A DNA stretch of 64,000 nucleotides from Streptomyces sp. PTY087I2 (lineage in GTDB: Bacteria; Actinomycetota; Actinomycetes; Streptomycetales; Streptomycetaceae), in assembly GCF_001687325.1 (NCBI RefSeq), contig NZ_LZRD01000019.1, forward strand, positions 261,314 to 325,313, in the 5' to 3' direction. The notes below the pieces were generated by a model. That model searched no databases, had not been told where the DNA came from, and saw nothing but the letters and a program-made list of their open reading frames with translations. The translations under genes were made by a program, and so were the position numbers. The stretch's first letter is position 1, and every line of letters begins with the position of its first letter. Of this stretch, positions 41,182 through 50,476 are shown one piece after another.

Positions 41182-41964
41182 TCAGCCCCGGCCGACGTAC
41201 GGCATGTTCGTCGCCATCACCGTCGCGAACTGGACGTTCGCCTCCAGCGGCAGCTCCGCCATGTGCAGCACCGTCCGCGCCACGTCCGCCGCCGCCATCA
41301 CCGGCTCCACCGCCAGCTCCCCGTTGGCCTGGAGAGTCCCCGTCCGCATCCGCTCGGTCATCTCCGTCGCCGCGTTGCCGATGTCGATCTGACCGCAGGC
41401 GATCCGGTAGGGGCGGCCGTCCAGCGACAGCGACTTCGTCAGGCCGGTGATCGCGTGCTTGGTCGCGGTGTACGCGATCGAGTGCGGGCGCGGCGCGTGG
41501 GCCGAGATCGAGCCGTTGTTGATGATCCGGCCGCCCTGCGGGTCCTGCTCCTTCATCAGCCGGTACGCCGCCTGCGCGCACAGGAACGCGCCCGTCAGGT
41601 TCACGTCGACGACCGCCCGCCAGTCCGCGACGGCCAGGTCCTCCAGCGGTACGCCGCCGGGGCCGAACGTGCCCGCGTTGTTGAACAGCAGGTCCAGCCG
41701 GCCGAACCGCTCCCGTACGGCGGTGAAGAGCGCGGCCACCTCGTCGGCGTCCGTCACGTCCGTGGTGACGCACAGCGCCTCGGTGTCCCCGGCGGCGGCC
41801 GCGGTCTCCGCCAGCGGCTCGGCCCGCCGGCCCGCGAGCGCCAGCGACCACCCCCCGCTCGCGAGGGCGAGCGCGACGGCCCGCCCGATCCCCGACCCCG
41901 CCCCCGTGACGACGGCGACTTTCCTCCGGGCCCGCTCTGTCTGCTCCGTCTGCTCAGTGTTCAT
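41182..41964 (-). CDS. SDR-family oxidoreductase
   Basis: A 260-residue short-chain dehydrogenase starting at ATG 41964. Cofactor loop VVTGAGSGIGRAVALAL, then LAGRRAEPL with Arg residues favouring NADP(H), NNAGTFG, the catalytic Ser in NNGSISAHAPRP and YTATK. The N-terminal tail is Gln/Thr-rich (EQTEQTER). Substrate unknown. Divergent from the PhoD gene. Confidence 0.9.
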   Translation of the reverse strand: MNTEQTEQTERARRKVAVVTGAGSGIGRAVALALASGGWSLALAGRRAEPLAETAAAAGDTEALCVTTDVTDADEVAALFTAVRERFGRLDLLFNNAGTFGPGGVPLEDLAVADWRAVVDVNLTGAFLCAQAAYRLMKEQDPQGGRIINNGSISAHAPRPHSIAYTATKHAITGLTKSLSLDGRPYRIACGQIDIGNAATEMTERMRTGTLQANGELAVEPVMAAADVARTVLHMAELPLEANVQFATVMATNMPYVGRG

Positions 41965-42107
41965 GGCCCGGCAGCGTACGGGACGGATCCGTGCACAGGG
42001 CACGCGGTGCTCATCGACCCGCCATGCGGATGTTGTGCACGCGACAACGGTGCGTCGTCCCCTCCCGCTGCCATGAAGCCCGTCAGCATCCGGGCCGAGG
42101 AGGGCAT

Positions 42108-43775
42108 ATGACAGCCGCACAGACCACCATGACGCCCGATCAGAACACCCGAGCCTTCGAACTCCGCACCGCCGCCCGCTTACTGGAACCGGGGGTGGGC
42201 CGCCGGCGCTTCCTGACCGTCACCGGGGCCGCCGCCGCGCTCGCCTTCGCCGTCAACCTGCCCGCCGCCGGCACGGCGAGCGCCGCCGAGGCCGACGCCC
42301 GCCGGATCGCCGAGGACCCCTTCACCCTCGGCGTCGCCTCCGGCGATCCGCACCCCACGTCCGTCCTGATCTGGACCAAACTCGCCCCCCGCCCCTTCGA
42401 GCCGGGCGGCGGACTGCCGTACAGCCGGATCGAGGTGCGCTGGGAGGTCGCCCGCGACGAGCGCTTCCGCCGGATCGAGCGGCGCGGCTCCGCCACCGCC
42501 CACCCCGAGTTCGCCCACAGCGTCCGCGCCGACGTCCAGGGCCTCGACTCCGGCCGCCTCTACTACTACCGCTTCCGCACCGGCAACTGGACCAGCCCGG
42601 TCGGCCGCACCCGCACCGCCCCCGCCCCCGGCGCCCGTAACAGCTCCCTCACCCTGGCCGCCGTCTCCTGCCAGGCGTACCACGACGGGTACTTCACCGC
42701 CCACCGCCACCTCGCGGCCGAGGACGTCGACGTGGTCTTCCACCTCGGCGACTACCTGTACGAGTACGCCGTCAACGCCACCGGCGGGGCCCGCAACTAC
42801 ACCGACCGCCGCCTCCCGGACCTCTTCAACCGCGAGACGACGACGCTGGAGGACTACCGGCTGCGCTACGCCCTCTACAAGTCCGACCCGGACCTGCGCG
42901 CCGCCCACGCCGCCCACCCCTTCGTCGTCACCTGGGACGACCACGAGACCGAGAACAACTACGCGGGCGAGATCCCCGAGAACGACGTCCCCCCGGAGGA
43001 GTTCCTGCTCCGCCGGGCCGCCGCGTACCGCGCGTACTGGGAGAACCAGCCGCTGCGCGCCCCGCAGCGCCCCACCGGACCCGACATGACGCTCTACCGC
43101 CGCCTCCGCTTCGGGCGGCTCGCCCAGTTCGACATCCTCGACACCCGCCAGTACCGCGACGACCAGGCGTACGGCGACGGCTGGCGCACCCCCGGACCCG
43201 AGTCCGAGGACCCCGCGCGCACCATGACCGGCGCCACCCAGGAACGCTGGCTGATCGACGGCTGGCGGGCCTCGGACGCCACCTGGAACGTCGTCCCGCA
43301 GCAGGTCACCTTCGCCCAGCGGCGCGATGTGCCCACCGACGCCTTCAAGCTCTCCATGGACTCCTGGGACGGCTACCCCGCCTCCCGGCAGCGGGTGCTG
43401 GCCGGGGCCGAGGCCGCCGGGGTGGACAACCTCATGGTCCTCACCGGCGACGTCCACGTCTCGTACGCCTTCGACCTGAAGAAGGACTTCGCCGACCCCG
43501 CCTCGCGCACGGTCGGCACGGAGATCGTGACCACCTCCATCGCCAGCGGCAAGGACGGCGCGGACCGGCCCGCCAACTGGGAGAACCAGACCCGAGCCAA
43601 TCCGCACCTCAAGCACTACAACGGGCGGCGCGGCTACGCCCTTGTCACCCTCGGCACGAAGGAGGCCCGCGCCGACTTCCGTACGGTCGCGGCCGTCACC
43701 ACCCCCGACGCACCCCTCGCCACCGCGGCCTCGTTCGTCACGGAGGCCGGGAACCCGGGGCTCAACCCGGCCTGA
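42108..43775 (+). CDS. PhoD-type alkaline phosphatase, Tat-exported
   Basis: A 555-residue secreted phosphatase starting at ATG 42108 behind GAGGAGG. A twin-arginine signal (GRRRFLTVTGAAAALAFAV) ends ASA. An N-terminal fibronectin-like domain (about 65-180) precedes the metallophosphatase domain. The metal-binding segments are VVFHLGDYLYEYA, VTWDDHETENNYAGE and LMVLTGDVHVSYAF. PhoD enzymes hydrolyse phosphodi- and monoesters using iron and calcium, and in Streptomyces are often under PhoP control. I see no clear PHO box directly upstream. Ends seven bases before the convergent Gfo/Idh gene. Confidence 0.93.
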   Translation: MTAAQTTMTPDQNTRAFELRTAARLLEPGVGRRRFLTVTGAAAALAFAVNLPAAGTASAAEADARRIAEDPFTLGVASGDPHPTSVLIWTKLAPRPFEPGGGLPYSRIEVRWEVARDERFRRIERRGSATAHPEFAHSVRADVQGLDSGRLYYYRFRTGNWTSPVGRTRTAPAPGARNSSLTLAAVSCQAYHDGYFTAHRHLAAEDVDVVFHLGDYLYEYAVNATGGARNYTDRRLPDLFNRETTTLEDYRLRYALYKSDPDLRAAHAAHPFVVTWDDHETENNYAGEIPENDVPPEEFLLRRAAAYRAYWENQPLRAPQRPTGPDMTLYRRLRFGRLAQFDILDTRQYRDDQAYGDGWRTPGPESEDPARTMTGATQERWLIDGWRASDATWNVVPQQVTFAQRRDVPTDAFKLSMDSWDGYPASRQRVLAGAEAAGVDNLMVLTGDVHVSYAFDLKKDFADPASRTVGTEIVTTSIASGKDGADRPANWENQTRANPHLKHYNGRRGYALVTLGTKEARADFRTVAAVTTPDAPLATAASFVTEAGNPGLNPA

Positions 43776-43781
43776 GAGAAC

Positions 43782-44777
43782 TCAGGCGTCCGCCGGGTAG
43801 CGGACGCCGATGCGGTCCCGTACCGCGTCGAGCGTCCGCATCACCGCCAGCGAACCCTCCAGCGGGACGAGCGGCGACTCGACCTCGCCCGCCCGCACCG
43901 CGCGCACCACCTCGGCCGCCTCGTACTGCATGCCCGACAGCCCCCGCGGCCCCGGCCCCGACGTGATCGTCTCCGGCTCCGCACCCGCCCGCCGCAGCAC
44001 GAAGTGGTCCGGGTGGAAGAAGTCGCGCGGGAGGTCGATCCGGCCCTCCGTGCCGATCACGGTGGCCGCCGTCGGATGGTGGCCGACGATCGAGCAGGAC
44101 AGCAGCGCGGTCGCACCGGAGTCCCAGCCGAGCAGCATCCCCGTGTTCAGGTCCACGCCCTCGGGGGAGAGCAGAGCGTCGGCCTGGATCCGGTCCGGCT
44201 CGCCCAGCAGCAGGTGGGCGAAGGAGACGGGGTAGACCCCGAGGTCCAGCAGGGCTCCGCCGCCCAGGGCCGGGTCGCGCAGCCGGTGGCCGGGGGCGAA
44301 GTCGCCCGCGAAGCCGAAGTCCGCCTGTACGGTACGGATCTCGCCGATCGCCCCGTCCCGGACCAGCTCGGTCAGCCGGCGGACCACCGGGTTGAGGTAG
44401 GTCCACATGGCCTCCATCAGGAACAGGCCGCGTTCCCGGGCGAGCGCGACCAGCTCCTTCGCCTCCCGGCTGTTGAGCGTGAACGCCTTCTCGCACAGCA
44501 CATGCTTTCCGGCCTTCAACGCGAGCGAGGCCGCCGCGTGGTGCGCCGAGTGCGGGGTGGCCACGTAGACCACGTCCACCGTGTCGTCGGCGACCAGCTC
44601 CGCCCAGCTCCCGTAGGCCCGGGCGATCCCGTGCCGGTCGGCGAAGGCCCGCGCCGAGGCCTCCGTACGCGAGGCGACGGCCACCACCTCGGCGTCCGGC
44701 AGCCCCTGTAGGTCCGCCGTGAAGGTCGCGGCTATGCCGCCCGTTGCCAGAACACCCCAGCGCACCCTGTCACCCAT
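43782..44777 (-). CDS. Gfo/Idh/MocA-family oxidoreductase
   Basis: A 331-residue NAD(P)-dependent dehydrogenase. Rossmann segment RWGVLATGGIAATFTADL and the family motif GKHVLCEKAFTLN (Lys in the active site) are present. The C-terminal substrate domain includes DLGVYPVSFAHLLLG and EGRIDLPRDFFHPDHF. ATG 44777 is preferred over one 39 bases upstream because it matches the usual family N-terminus. Substrates are sugars or cyclitols; relatives are dimeric dihydrodiol dehydrogenase-like. Exact role unknown. Confidence 0.9.
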   Translation of the reverse strand: MGDRVRWGVLATGGIAATFTADLQGLPDAEVVAVASRTEASARAFADRHGIARAYGSWAELVADDTVDVVYVATPHSAHHAAASLALKAGKHVLCEKAFTLNSREAKELVALARERGLFLMEAMWTYLNPVVRRLTELVRDGAIGEIRTVQADFGFAGDFAPGHRLRDPALGGGALLDLGVYPVSFAHLLLGEPDRIQADALLSPEGVDLNTGMLLGWDSGATALLSCSIVGHHPTAATVIGTEGRIDLPRDFFHPDHFVLRRAGAEPETITSGPGPRGLSGMQYEAAEVVRAVRAGEVESPLVPLEGSLAVMRTLDAVRDRIGVRYPADA

Positions 44778-44866
44778 GCCCGCCACCCCAGCCCACCCGA
44801 AAAAGGTATCGACCACTCCGGTCGAGCTGAGAGCATAGATGCGGATTCAACGATGTGGAGATGAGA

Positions 44867-46183
44867 ATGCCGGAGAGCGGCGGCGGCCGGGCCCAGCAAG
44901 AGCACATACCCTCCTCCGGGACCGGCCCCGGAACCCCCGGCCTTCCCGCCCCGGCGGCGAAGGCCGCCCGGCGCACCGGACTCCTGGTCACCCTGGTCCT
45001 CGGTGGGCTCACCGCCCTGCCGCCGCTGTCCATGGACATGTACCTCCCGGCGCTCCCCGCCGTCACCGACTCCCTGAGCGCCCCCGCCGCCACCATCCAG
45101 CTCACGCTGACCGCGTGCCTGGCCGGGATGGCGCTCGGCCAGCTCGTCGTCGGACCGATGAGCGACCGCTGGGGCCGCCGCAGGCCACTGCTCCTCGGCA
45201 TGGTCGTCTACGTCCTCGCCACCGCGATCTGCGCCCTGGCCCCCACCGCCGGACTCCTCATCGGCTTCCGCCTCCTCCAGGGGCTCGCGGGCGCTGCCGG
45301 GATCGTCATCGCGCGGGCCGTGGTCCGCGACCTCTACGACGGCGTGGAGATGGCCCGCTTCTTCTCCACCCTGATGCTGATCTCCGGCGCCGCCCCGATC
45401 GTCGCGCCGCTGATCGGCGGGCAGGTCCTGCGGATCACCGACTGGCGGGGCATCTTCGTCGTGCTGACCGCCGTCGGCATCGTCCTCACCCTCGTCGTGT
45501 GGAAGTGGCTGCACGAGACGCTGCCGCCCGCCGCCCGCCACACCGGCGGCGTCACCGACGCCCTGCGCACCATGCGCGGGCTGCTCGCCGACCGGGTCTT
45601 CACCGGCTACATGGTCGCGGGCGGGCTCGCCTTCGCCGTCCTGTTCGCGTACATCTCCGCCTCCCCGTTCGTCGTGCAGGAGATCTACGGGGCCTCCCCG
45701 CAGACCTTCAGCCTGCTCTTCGGCCTCAACTCCATCGGCCTGATCGTCGTCGGGCAGATCAACGGCAAGCTCCTCGTGGGCCGGTTCCGCCTCGACAAGG
45801 TGCTCGGCTTCGGCCTCGCCGTGATCGTGCTGGCCGCCGTCGCGCTGCTGCTCATGACGACCGGAGTCTTCGGCGAGGTCGGGCTCGTCCCGGTCGCCGC
45901 CGGGCTGTTCGTCCTGATGTCGGCGATGGGCCTCGCCATGCCGAACACCAACGCCCAGGCCCTCATGCGGACCAAGCACGCGGCGGGCTCCGCCTCCGCG
46001 CTGCTCGGCACGTCCTCGTTCCTCATCGGGGCCGTCGCCTCCCCGCTGGTCGGCATCGCGGGGGAGGACACGGCCGTCCCGATGGCCGTCGTCCAGGTGA
46101 GCTGCGCGGTCGCGGCGGTGGGCTGCTTCCTGCTCCTGTGCCGCCCCTGGCAGCGCACGGGACGCGAGGCCGGCGGGCTCTGA
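44867..46183 (+). CDS. Bcr/CflA-family MFS exporter
   Basis: A 438-residue, 12-helix exporter. Start ATG 44867 is six bases after GGAG; upstream in-frame GTG and ATG codons overlap that site. Family marks are LSMDMYLPALPAVTDSL in helix 1 and GPMSDRWGRRRPLLLGM (motif A). The helix-5 segment AAPIVAPLIGGQVLRITDWR is typical of Bcr/CflA (bicyclomycin, chloramphenicol). Possible role in self-protection or amino-acid/drug export. No regulator adjacent. Confidence 0.9.
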   Translation: MPESGGGRAQQEHIPSSGTGPGTPGLPAPAAKAARRTGLLVTLVLGGLTALPPLSMDMYLPALPAVTDSLSAPAATIQLTLTACLAGMALGQLVVGPMSDRWGRRRPLLLGMVVYVLATAICALAPTAGLLIGFRLLQGLAGAAGIVIARAVVRDLYDGVEMARFFSTLMLISGAAPIVAPLIGGQVLRITDWRGIFVVLTAVGIVLTLVVWKWLHETLPPAARHTGGVTDALRTMRGLLADRVFTGYMVAGGLAFAVLFAYISASPFVVQEIYGASPQTFSLLFGLNSIGLIVVGQINGKLLVGRFRLDKVLGFGLAVIVLAAVALLLMTTGVFGEVGLVPVAAGLFVLMSAMGLAMPNTNAQALMRTKHAAGSASALLGTSSFLIGAVASPLVGIAGEDTAVPMAVVQVSCAVAAVGCFLLLCRPWQRTGREAGGL

Positions 46184-46232
46184 GCCCTGCGGGTCGGCCG
46201 GGGAGCCTCAGCCCGTGCGCGTCCGGGAGGGC

Positions 46233-47555
46233 TCAGCCCGTGCGCGGGTAGCCGATCAGATGCGTACGGTCCTGCCGGTCGGTCCAGCGGAACACCCCGA
46301 CCCCCGTCGTCTCCGTCCCCGGCAGCCGGGCGTTGCGCGACAGCCGCTCGGTGCTCCAGGTGGCGAAGTCCATCGCGACCGGGAGCCCGCCGCCGGACAG
46401 CGCCTCCGAGGCGTCGCGCGCGTTCTCGGCCCCGTACGCGATGCCGTCGTCCGTCACCGTGGCCAGCGTCAGATGCGCGGTGCCGCTCTCGTCCTCGAAG
46501 CAGCGGCCCTGCTTCGCCTCCAGGTCGAAGGCCAGGTTCCCGGCGATCAGATAGTCGCCGGAGGGGGAGAGGACCGCCTGCGGGTAGCGCCCCGGCTTTA
46601 TGGCCGGCTTGTGGCACTCCACCGAGGTGAGCACCTCCCCGGTCGCCGCGTCGTGCACCGCCCACAGCTCATGGGTCGCCGCGCGCTTGGTCTTCTTCGC
46701 GGGCTGCCACTTCGCCAGTACGTGGTCCGGGGTCATCGACGTCACCACGCCGCTGTCCTTCTCGGTCCCCTCGGGCGCCACGTTCCGGCTGAACCAGCCG
46801 CCGCGCACCCAGAACTCCCGCGCCCCGCCCACCAGCAGGCCGTCGGCCGTCCGGCCGTGCACCTCGGTGAGCTGCCTGCACGCCGGGCAGCCCTTGGGAT
46901 ACCCGAGCTTGTCCGCGCCCAGCTCGGACACCTCACCGGTGACCGGGTCGACCAGGGTGCTGTTCGCCTTCGCGTCGCTGATCACGATGCCCGGCCCGGT
47001 CGTGGTCACCTTCGGGGCCCCGGACCACGGCACCTCGACGCGCTGCCGGTTCCCGTTCGTCACGTCGTACAGATCCAGGGAGAGGAAGGTGTCCTCCGGC
47101 GAAAGACCGTCGCCGGCCTTCCCGTAGGACCAGGTCACGAAGTACTGCCGGTCGCCCTTGGCCACCGTGGCGAGCTTGGGGTAGTGCAGCGGGTCCGGCG
47201 GCCGCCAGGCCTGGCCCCGCCAGCCCAGCTCGCCGGTGGCCGTGTCGACGGTGCGCAGCCGGTAGCGGGTTCCCTCGGACCGCTCCAGATAGGCCAGCAG
47301 ACCCGTGGAGTGGGAGACGGCGACATCGGGGGAGGAGCCGATGATCTCCCAGCCCCGGTTCGTCGCGTACTGCGGCGGCACGTTCAGCCGGGTCACCGGG
47401 CCCGCGCTCGGCAGCACCGGCTTCGCCGTGGGGGTGGCCGCGCCGTTCTTCCTCCCGCTGTCGTCGGGGCTGCCGCCGCAGGTCGCCAGCAGCAGGAGCA
47501 GGGCGAGAAAGACCACCCCGCCGACCAGCGTCAGCCGCACGATCTTCTGCCTCAT
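46233..47555 (-). CDS. Membrane-anchored extracytoplasmic beta-propeller protein, unknown
   Basis: A 440-residue protein. A hydrophobic N-terminal segment (LVGGVVFLALLLLLATC) ends in a Cys that looks like a lipobox, but with Thr at position -1, which is unusual; it may instead be a plain membrane anchor. The rest is repeated beta-strand units with DxxTGE turns (DTATGELGWRG, VDPVTGEVSELG, HDAATGEVLTSVE) as in PQQ/WD-like propellers. A CPAC pair lies at about residue 230. ATG 47555 is chosen over an upstream start. Function unknown. Confidence 0.75.
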   Translation of the reverse strand: MRQKIVRLTLVGGVVFLALLLLLATCGGSPDDSGRKNGAATPTAKPVLPSAGPVTRLNVPPQYATNRGWEIIGSSPDVAVSHSTGLLAYLERSEGTRYRLRTVDTATGELGWRGQAWRPPDPLHYPKLATVAKGDRQYFVTWSYGKAGDGLSPEDTFLSLDLYDVTNGNRQRVEVPWSGAPKVTTTGPGIVISDAKANSTLVDPVTGEVSELGADKLGYPKGCPACRQLTEVHGRTADGLLVGGAREFWVRGGWFSRNVAPEGTEKDSGVVTSMTPDHVLAKWQPAKKTKRAATHELWAVHDAATGEVLTSVECHKPAIKPGRYPQAVLSPSGDYLIAGNLAFDLEAKQGRCFEDESGTAHLTLATVTDDGIAYGAENARDASEALSGGGLPVAMDFATWSTERLSRNARLPGTETTGVGVFRWTDRQDRTHLIGYPRTG

Positions 47556-47773
47556 GGCTCCCCCGCTGGACCATCTTGATCTGGTGCCGTGCACGCGCGG
47601 GTCAGCGTAGCAACAGGCCTCCGGCCACGTGGAGTTCGCCGGATTCCTGTTCCGTACCGGTTACGTGGACCCCTCGTGCGGGCCCGCCCGGCGCCTCGTG
47701 CCGCTCGCGCACACGACGGCGTACCCCCTCCGGCGACGGCGAAGCGGAATGCGGCCGGCGGGCCGCCTCCGCC

Positions 47774-47779
47774 TACAAT
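47774..47779 (+). promoter_or_regulatory. -10 element of a leaderless promoter (Rsm22 gene)
   Basis: TACAAT ends six bases before the GTG start at 47786. With usual spacing, transcription starts at the GTG itself. No Shine-Dalgarno sequence can fit. Confidence 0.68.
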
Positions 47780-47785
47780 TCGGCG

Positions 47786-48793
47786 GTGAACGTCACCCTC
47801 CCCACCGCACAGTCCCTGCGCGCGGCGCTGGCCGGGCTGCTCGACGGACTGCCGCCCAAGCAGGCCGCGCAGGCCGTCGACCGGCTGATCGCCAGCTACC
47901 GCGGGGAGACCCCGACGAACGCCCCGATCCTGCGGGACCGCTCCGACGTCGTCGCGTACGCCGCGTACCGGATGCCCGCCACCTTCGAAGCCGTACGGTC
48001 CGCCCTCGACGCCCTCGTCGAGGCCGCGCCCGACTGGGCCCCCGCCACCCACACCGACGTCGGCGGCGGCACGGGCGCGGCGAGCTGGGCGGTCGCCGGG
48101 GCCTGGGAGGGCCCGGCCACCACCGTCCTGGACTGGGCCGAACCCGCCCTCGCGCTCGGCCGTGAACTGGCCGAGGCGTCCGGCGTGGAGTCCCTGCGGG
48201 CGGCGCGCTGGGAGCGGGCCCGGATCGGCGCGGCGCTTGAGCTGGCCCCGGCCGACCTGATCACCGTCAGCTACGTCCTCAAGGAGCTGCCGGCCGCCGC
48301 CAGGACCGAGCTGGTCGACGCGGCCGCCGGGGCCGGGCAGGCCGTGGTGATCGTCGAGCCCGGCACCCCCGACGGGTACGCCCGGATCATCGAGGCCCGC
48401 GACCGGCTGATCGCCGCCGGACTGCGGATCGCGGCCCCCTGCCCGCACAGCGACGCCTGCCCGATCGCGCCCGGGACCGACTGGTGCCACTTCTCGGCCC
48501 GGGTCAGCCGCTCCTCGCTGCACCGGCAGGTCAAGGGCGGCTCGCTGAGCCACGAGGACGAGAAGTTCAGTTACGTCATCGGCACCCGCTTCCCCGCCGC
48601 CCCCGCGCCCGCCCGGATCACCCGCAAACCGCAGATCCGCAAGGGCCTGGTGCAGCTGGAGCTGTGCACCCGGGACGAGGGGCTGTCCCGCGCCACGGTG
48701 ACCAAGCGCCACGGCGCGCAGTACCGGGCGGCCAGGGACATCGCCTGGGGCGACCCCTGGCCGCCGGAAGGCACCGAAGGCGCGGCAGGCTAG
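47786..48793 (+). CDS. Rsm22/METTL17-family small-subunit rRNA methyltransferase-like protein
   Basis: A 335-residue protein. The SAM-binding loop is THTDVGGGTGAASWAVAG, followed by VLDWAEPALALGRELAE and DLITVSYVLKELP. The Rsm22 mark is a cysteine set: Cys219 and Cys225 in CPHSDACPIAPGTDWCHF, Cys234, and a fourth Cys294 in VQLELCTR. In the mitochondrial homologue METTL17 these residues hold a [4Fe-4S] cluster. The protein assists small ribosomal subunit assembly. GTG 47786 is the start; the transcript is leaderless. Its stop overlaps the convergent DDAH stop. Confidence 0.88.
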   Translation: MNVTLPTAQSLRAALAGLLDGLPPKQAAQAVDRLIASYRGETPTNAPILRDRSDVVAYAAYRMPATFEAVRSALDALVEAAPDWAPATHTDVGGGTGAASWAVAGAWEGPATTVLDWAEPALALGRELAEASGVESLRAARWERARIGAALELAPADLITVSYVLKELPAAARTELVDAAAGAGQAVVIVEPGTPDGYARIIEARDRLIAAGLRIAAPCPHSDACPIAPGTDWCHFSARVSRSSLHRQVKGGSLSHEDEKFSYVIGTRFPAAPAPARITRKPQIRKGLVQLELCTRDEGLSRATVTKRHGAQYRAARDIAWGDPWPPEGTEGAAG

Positions 48794-49605
48794 CCGCGCA
48801 GCTCCTGCGTACAGCACTTCACGCTGCCGCCGCCCTTCAGCAGCTCGCCCAGGTCCATCGGAATCGGCTCGAATCCCCGGTCCCGCAGGGGATCGAGCAG
48901 CCCGGTCGCGCCCTGCGGCAGCAGCACATGGAGTCCATCGCTCACCGAGTTGAGCCCGAACGCCGCCGCGTCCGCCTCCCGGGCCAGCAGCGCGTCCGGG
49001 AACAGCCGGCGCAGCACCGCCCGGCTGGCGGGGGAGAACGCGTCCGGGTAGTACATGATCTCGTCGGCCGCCGCGTCCAGCACACAGAGCGCGGTGTCCA
49101 GGTGGTAATAGCGCGGGTCCACCAGATCGAGCCCGATGACCGGCACCCCGAAGAACTCCTGGGCCTCCATGTGCGAGAGCGGGCTGGAGCGGAAGCCGCG
49201 CCCGGCCAGCAGATAGGAGGCGGTGACGGCGAAGTCCCCCTCGCCCTCGTTGACGTGCTCCGGCTCATGGACCTCGGCGAAACCGTTCTCCCGGAACCAG
49301 TCCCGATGGGCCCCGGCCTCCTCGAACCGCTCCCGGTACGCGAACAGCGCGCCGAGCACCCGGCCGCCGATCACCGTGGCCCCGTTGGCGGCGAAGACCA
49401 TGTCGGGCAGGTCGGGACGGGGGGTGAGCAGCTCGACGGTGTGGCCGAGGCCCCGGTAGCGGTCGCGCAGGTCCTCCCACTGGGTCTGGGCCAGCGGCAG
49501 GTCCACGGGTTTGGACGGGTCCATCCACGGGTTGATGGAGTAGGTGACCCGGAAGTGCGTCGGCGCGCACATCAGGTAGCGACGAGGGGTGGCGTCACGG
49601 TTCAA
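48790..49605 (-). CDS. Dimethylarginine dimethylaminohydrolase-like (amidinotransferase-fold) enzyme
   Basis: A 271-residue protein. The best start is TTG 49605, six bases after GAGGAG; no ATG or GTG fits before the conserved RRYLMCAPTHF. Family segments: CAPTHFRVTYSINPWMD, DMVFAANGATVIGG, GEGDFAVTASYLLAG, a His in VSDGLHVLLPQG, and the nucleophilic Cys (Cys264 or Cys265) in SVKCCTQELR. It should hydrolyse a guanidine group (dimethylarginine, arginine or similar) to citrulline and an amine. The divergent TetR gene may regulate it. Confidence 0.88.
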   Translation of the reverse strand: MNRDATPRRYLMCAPTHFRVTYSINPWMDPSKPVDLPLAQTQWEDLRDRYRGLGHTVELLTPRPDLPDMVFAANGATVIGGRVLGALFAYRERFEEAGAHRDWFRENGFAEVHEPEHVNEGEGDFAVTASYLLAGRGFRSSPLSHMEAQEFFGVPVIGLDLVDPRYYHLDTALCVLDAAADEIMYYPDAFSPASRAVLRRLFPDALLAREADAAAFGLNSVSDGLHVLLPQGATGLLDPLRDRGFEPIPMDLGELLKGGGSVKCCTQELRG

Positions 49606-49732
49606 CTCGGGCTCCTCGCGATCGGCGGCCGGGGCCGCGGAACGGTGGGATGCGCACGGTCTGTGCGTGAGCCCATGGTGCGCCGTGCGCGCCGGATCCG
49701 CAGTGATCCGATCGGGTGGTTCACCGAACACG

Positions 49733-49783
49733 GCACAAGACACCGCGAGACGGCACACCGCACAAGACACCGCGAGACGGCAC
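49733..49783. repeat. Two 24-base direct repeats between DDAH and TetR genes
   Basis: Bases 49733-49756 and 49760-49783 are identical, starting GCACAAGACACCGCGAGACG. They are separated by three bases and lie just upstream of the TetR operator. Confidence 0.85.
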
Positions 49784-49791
49784 GAGACCCT

Positions 49792-49815
49792 GCAAGACGA
49801 TACGTATCGGCTTGC
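49792..49815. promoter_or_regulatory. 24-base near-perfect palindrome, TetR operator candidate
   Basis: Core CGATACGTATCG (49798-49809) is perfect; flanking GCAAG and CTTGC arms extend it to 24 bases with one mismatched pair. It ends eight bases before a possible -10 element (TAGATT, 49823-49828) of the TetR gene, the usual position for autorepression. Confidence 0.75.
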
Positions 49816-49834
49816 GCGGCGGTAGATTGGCCGC

Positions 49835-50476
49835 ATGGCACCCACCAAGGCACCCGACTCCAGCCGCCGCAGCGACCGCTCCCGCCGCGCCATCCACGAT
49901 GCCGCCCTCGCCCTCGTCGCCGAGGTGGGGTACCCGCGGACGACGATCGAGGGTATCGCCGCCCGCGCCGGGGTCGGCAAGCAGACCATCTACCGCTGGT
50001 GGCCCTCCAAGGCCGCCGTGCTGATGGACGCCTTCCTGGACCTGGCGGGCCGGGTCGCCGAGGGGGCCGGGTCCGGCGAGGAAGCGCAGTCCGGCGAGGC
50101 CGCCCAGGGCATCCCCGACACCGGTGACCTGGTCGCCGACCTCAAGCTCGTCCTGCGGGCCACCGTCGACGAGCTGAACGACCCGGCGCTGGAGGCCCCC
50201 ATCCGCGCGCTGACCGCCGAGGGCATCGTGGACGCGAAGCTCGGCGCCGAATTCGTTCACAAGCTGCTCGATCCGCAGCTCGCGTTGTACGTCACACGGC
50301 TGCGGGCCGCCCAGGAGGCCGGGGACGTACGCGCCGACATCGATCCCCGGACCGCCCTGGAGCTGCTCATCGGCCCGCTGATGCACCGCTGGCTGCTCCG
50401 GACGCTGCCGCTCACCCATGCGTACGCCGACGAGATCGTCGACTACGCGGTCGGCGGGCTCGCCCCGCGACCGTGA
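49835..50476 (+). CDS. TetR-family regulator
   Basis: A 213-residue repressor. The helix-turn-helix region is RTTIEGIAARAGVGKQTIYR followed by WWPSKAAVLMDAFLDLAG. The C-terminal domain (about 80-210) is of the TetR_C_11 type (VLRATVDELNDPALEAPIRA). The possible -10 TAGATT ends six bases before the ATG, so the mRNA is probably leaderless. It is divergent from DDAH and has its own strong palindrome upstream. Confidence 0.92.
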   Translation: MAPTKAPDSSRRSDRSRRAIHDAALALVAEVGYPRTTIEGIAARAGVGKQTIYRWWPSKAAVLMDAFLDLAGRVAEGAGSGEEAQSGEAAQGIPDTGDLVADLKLVLRATVDELNDPALEAPIRALTAEGIVDAKLGAEFVHKLLDPQLALYVTRLRAAQEAGDVRADIDPRTALELLIGPLMHRWLLRTLPLTHAYADEIVDYAVGGLAPRP

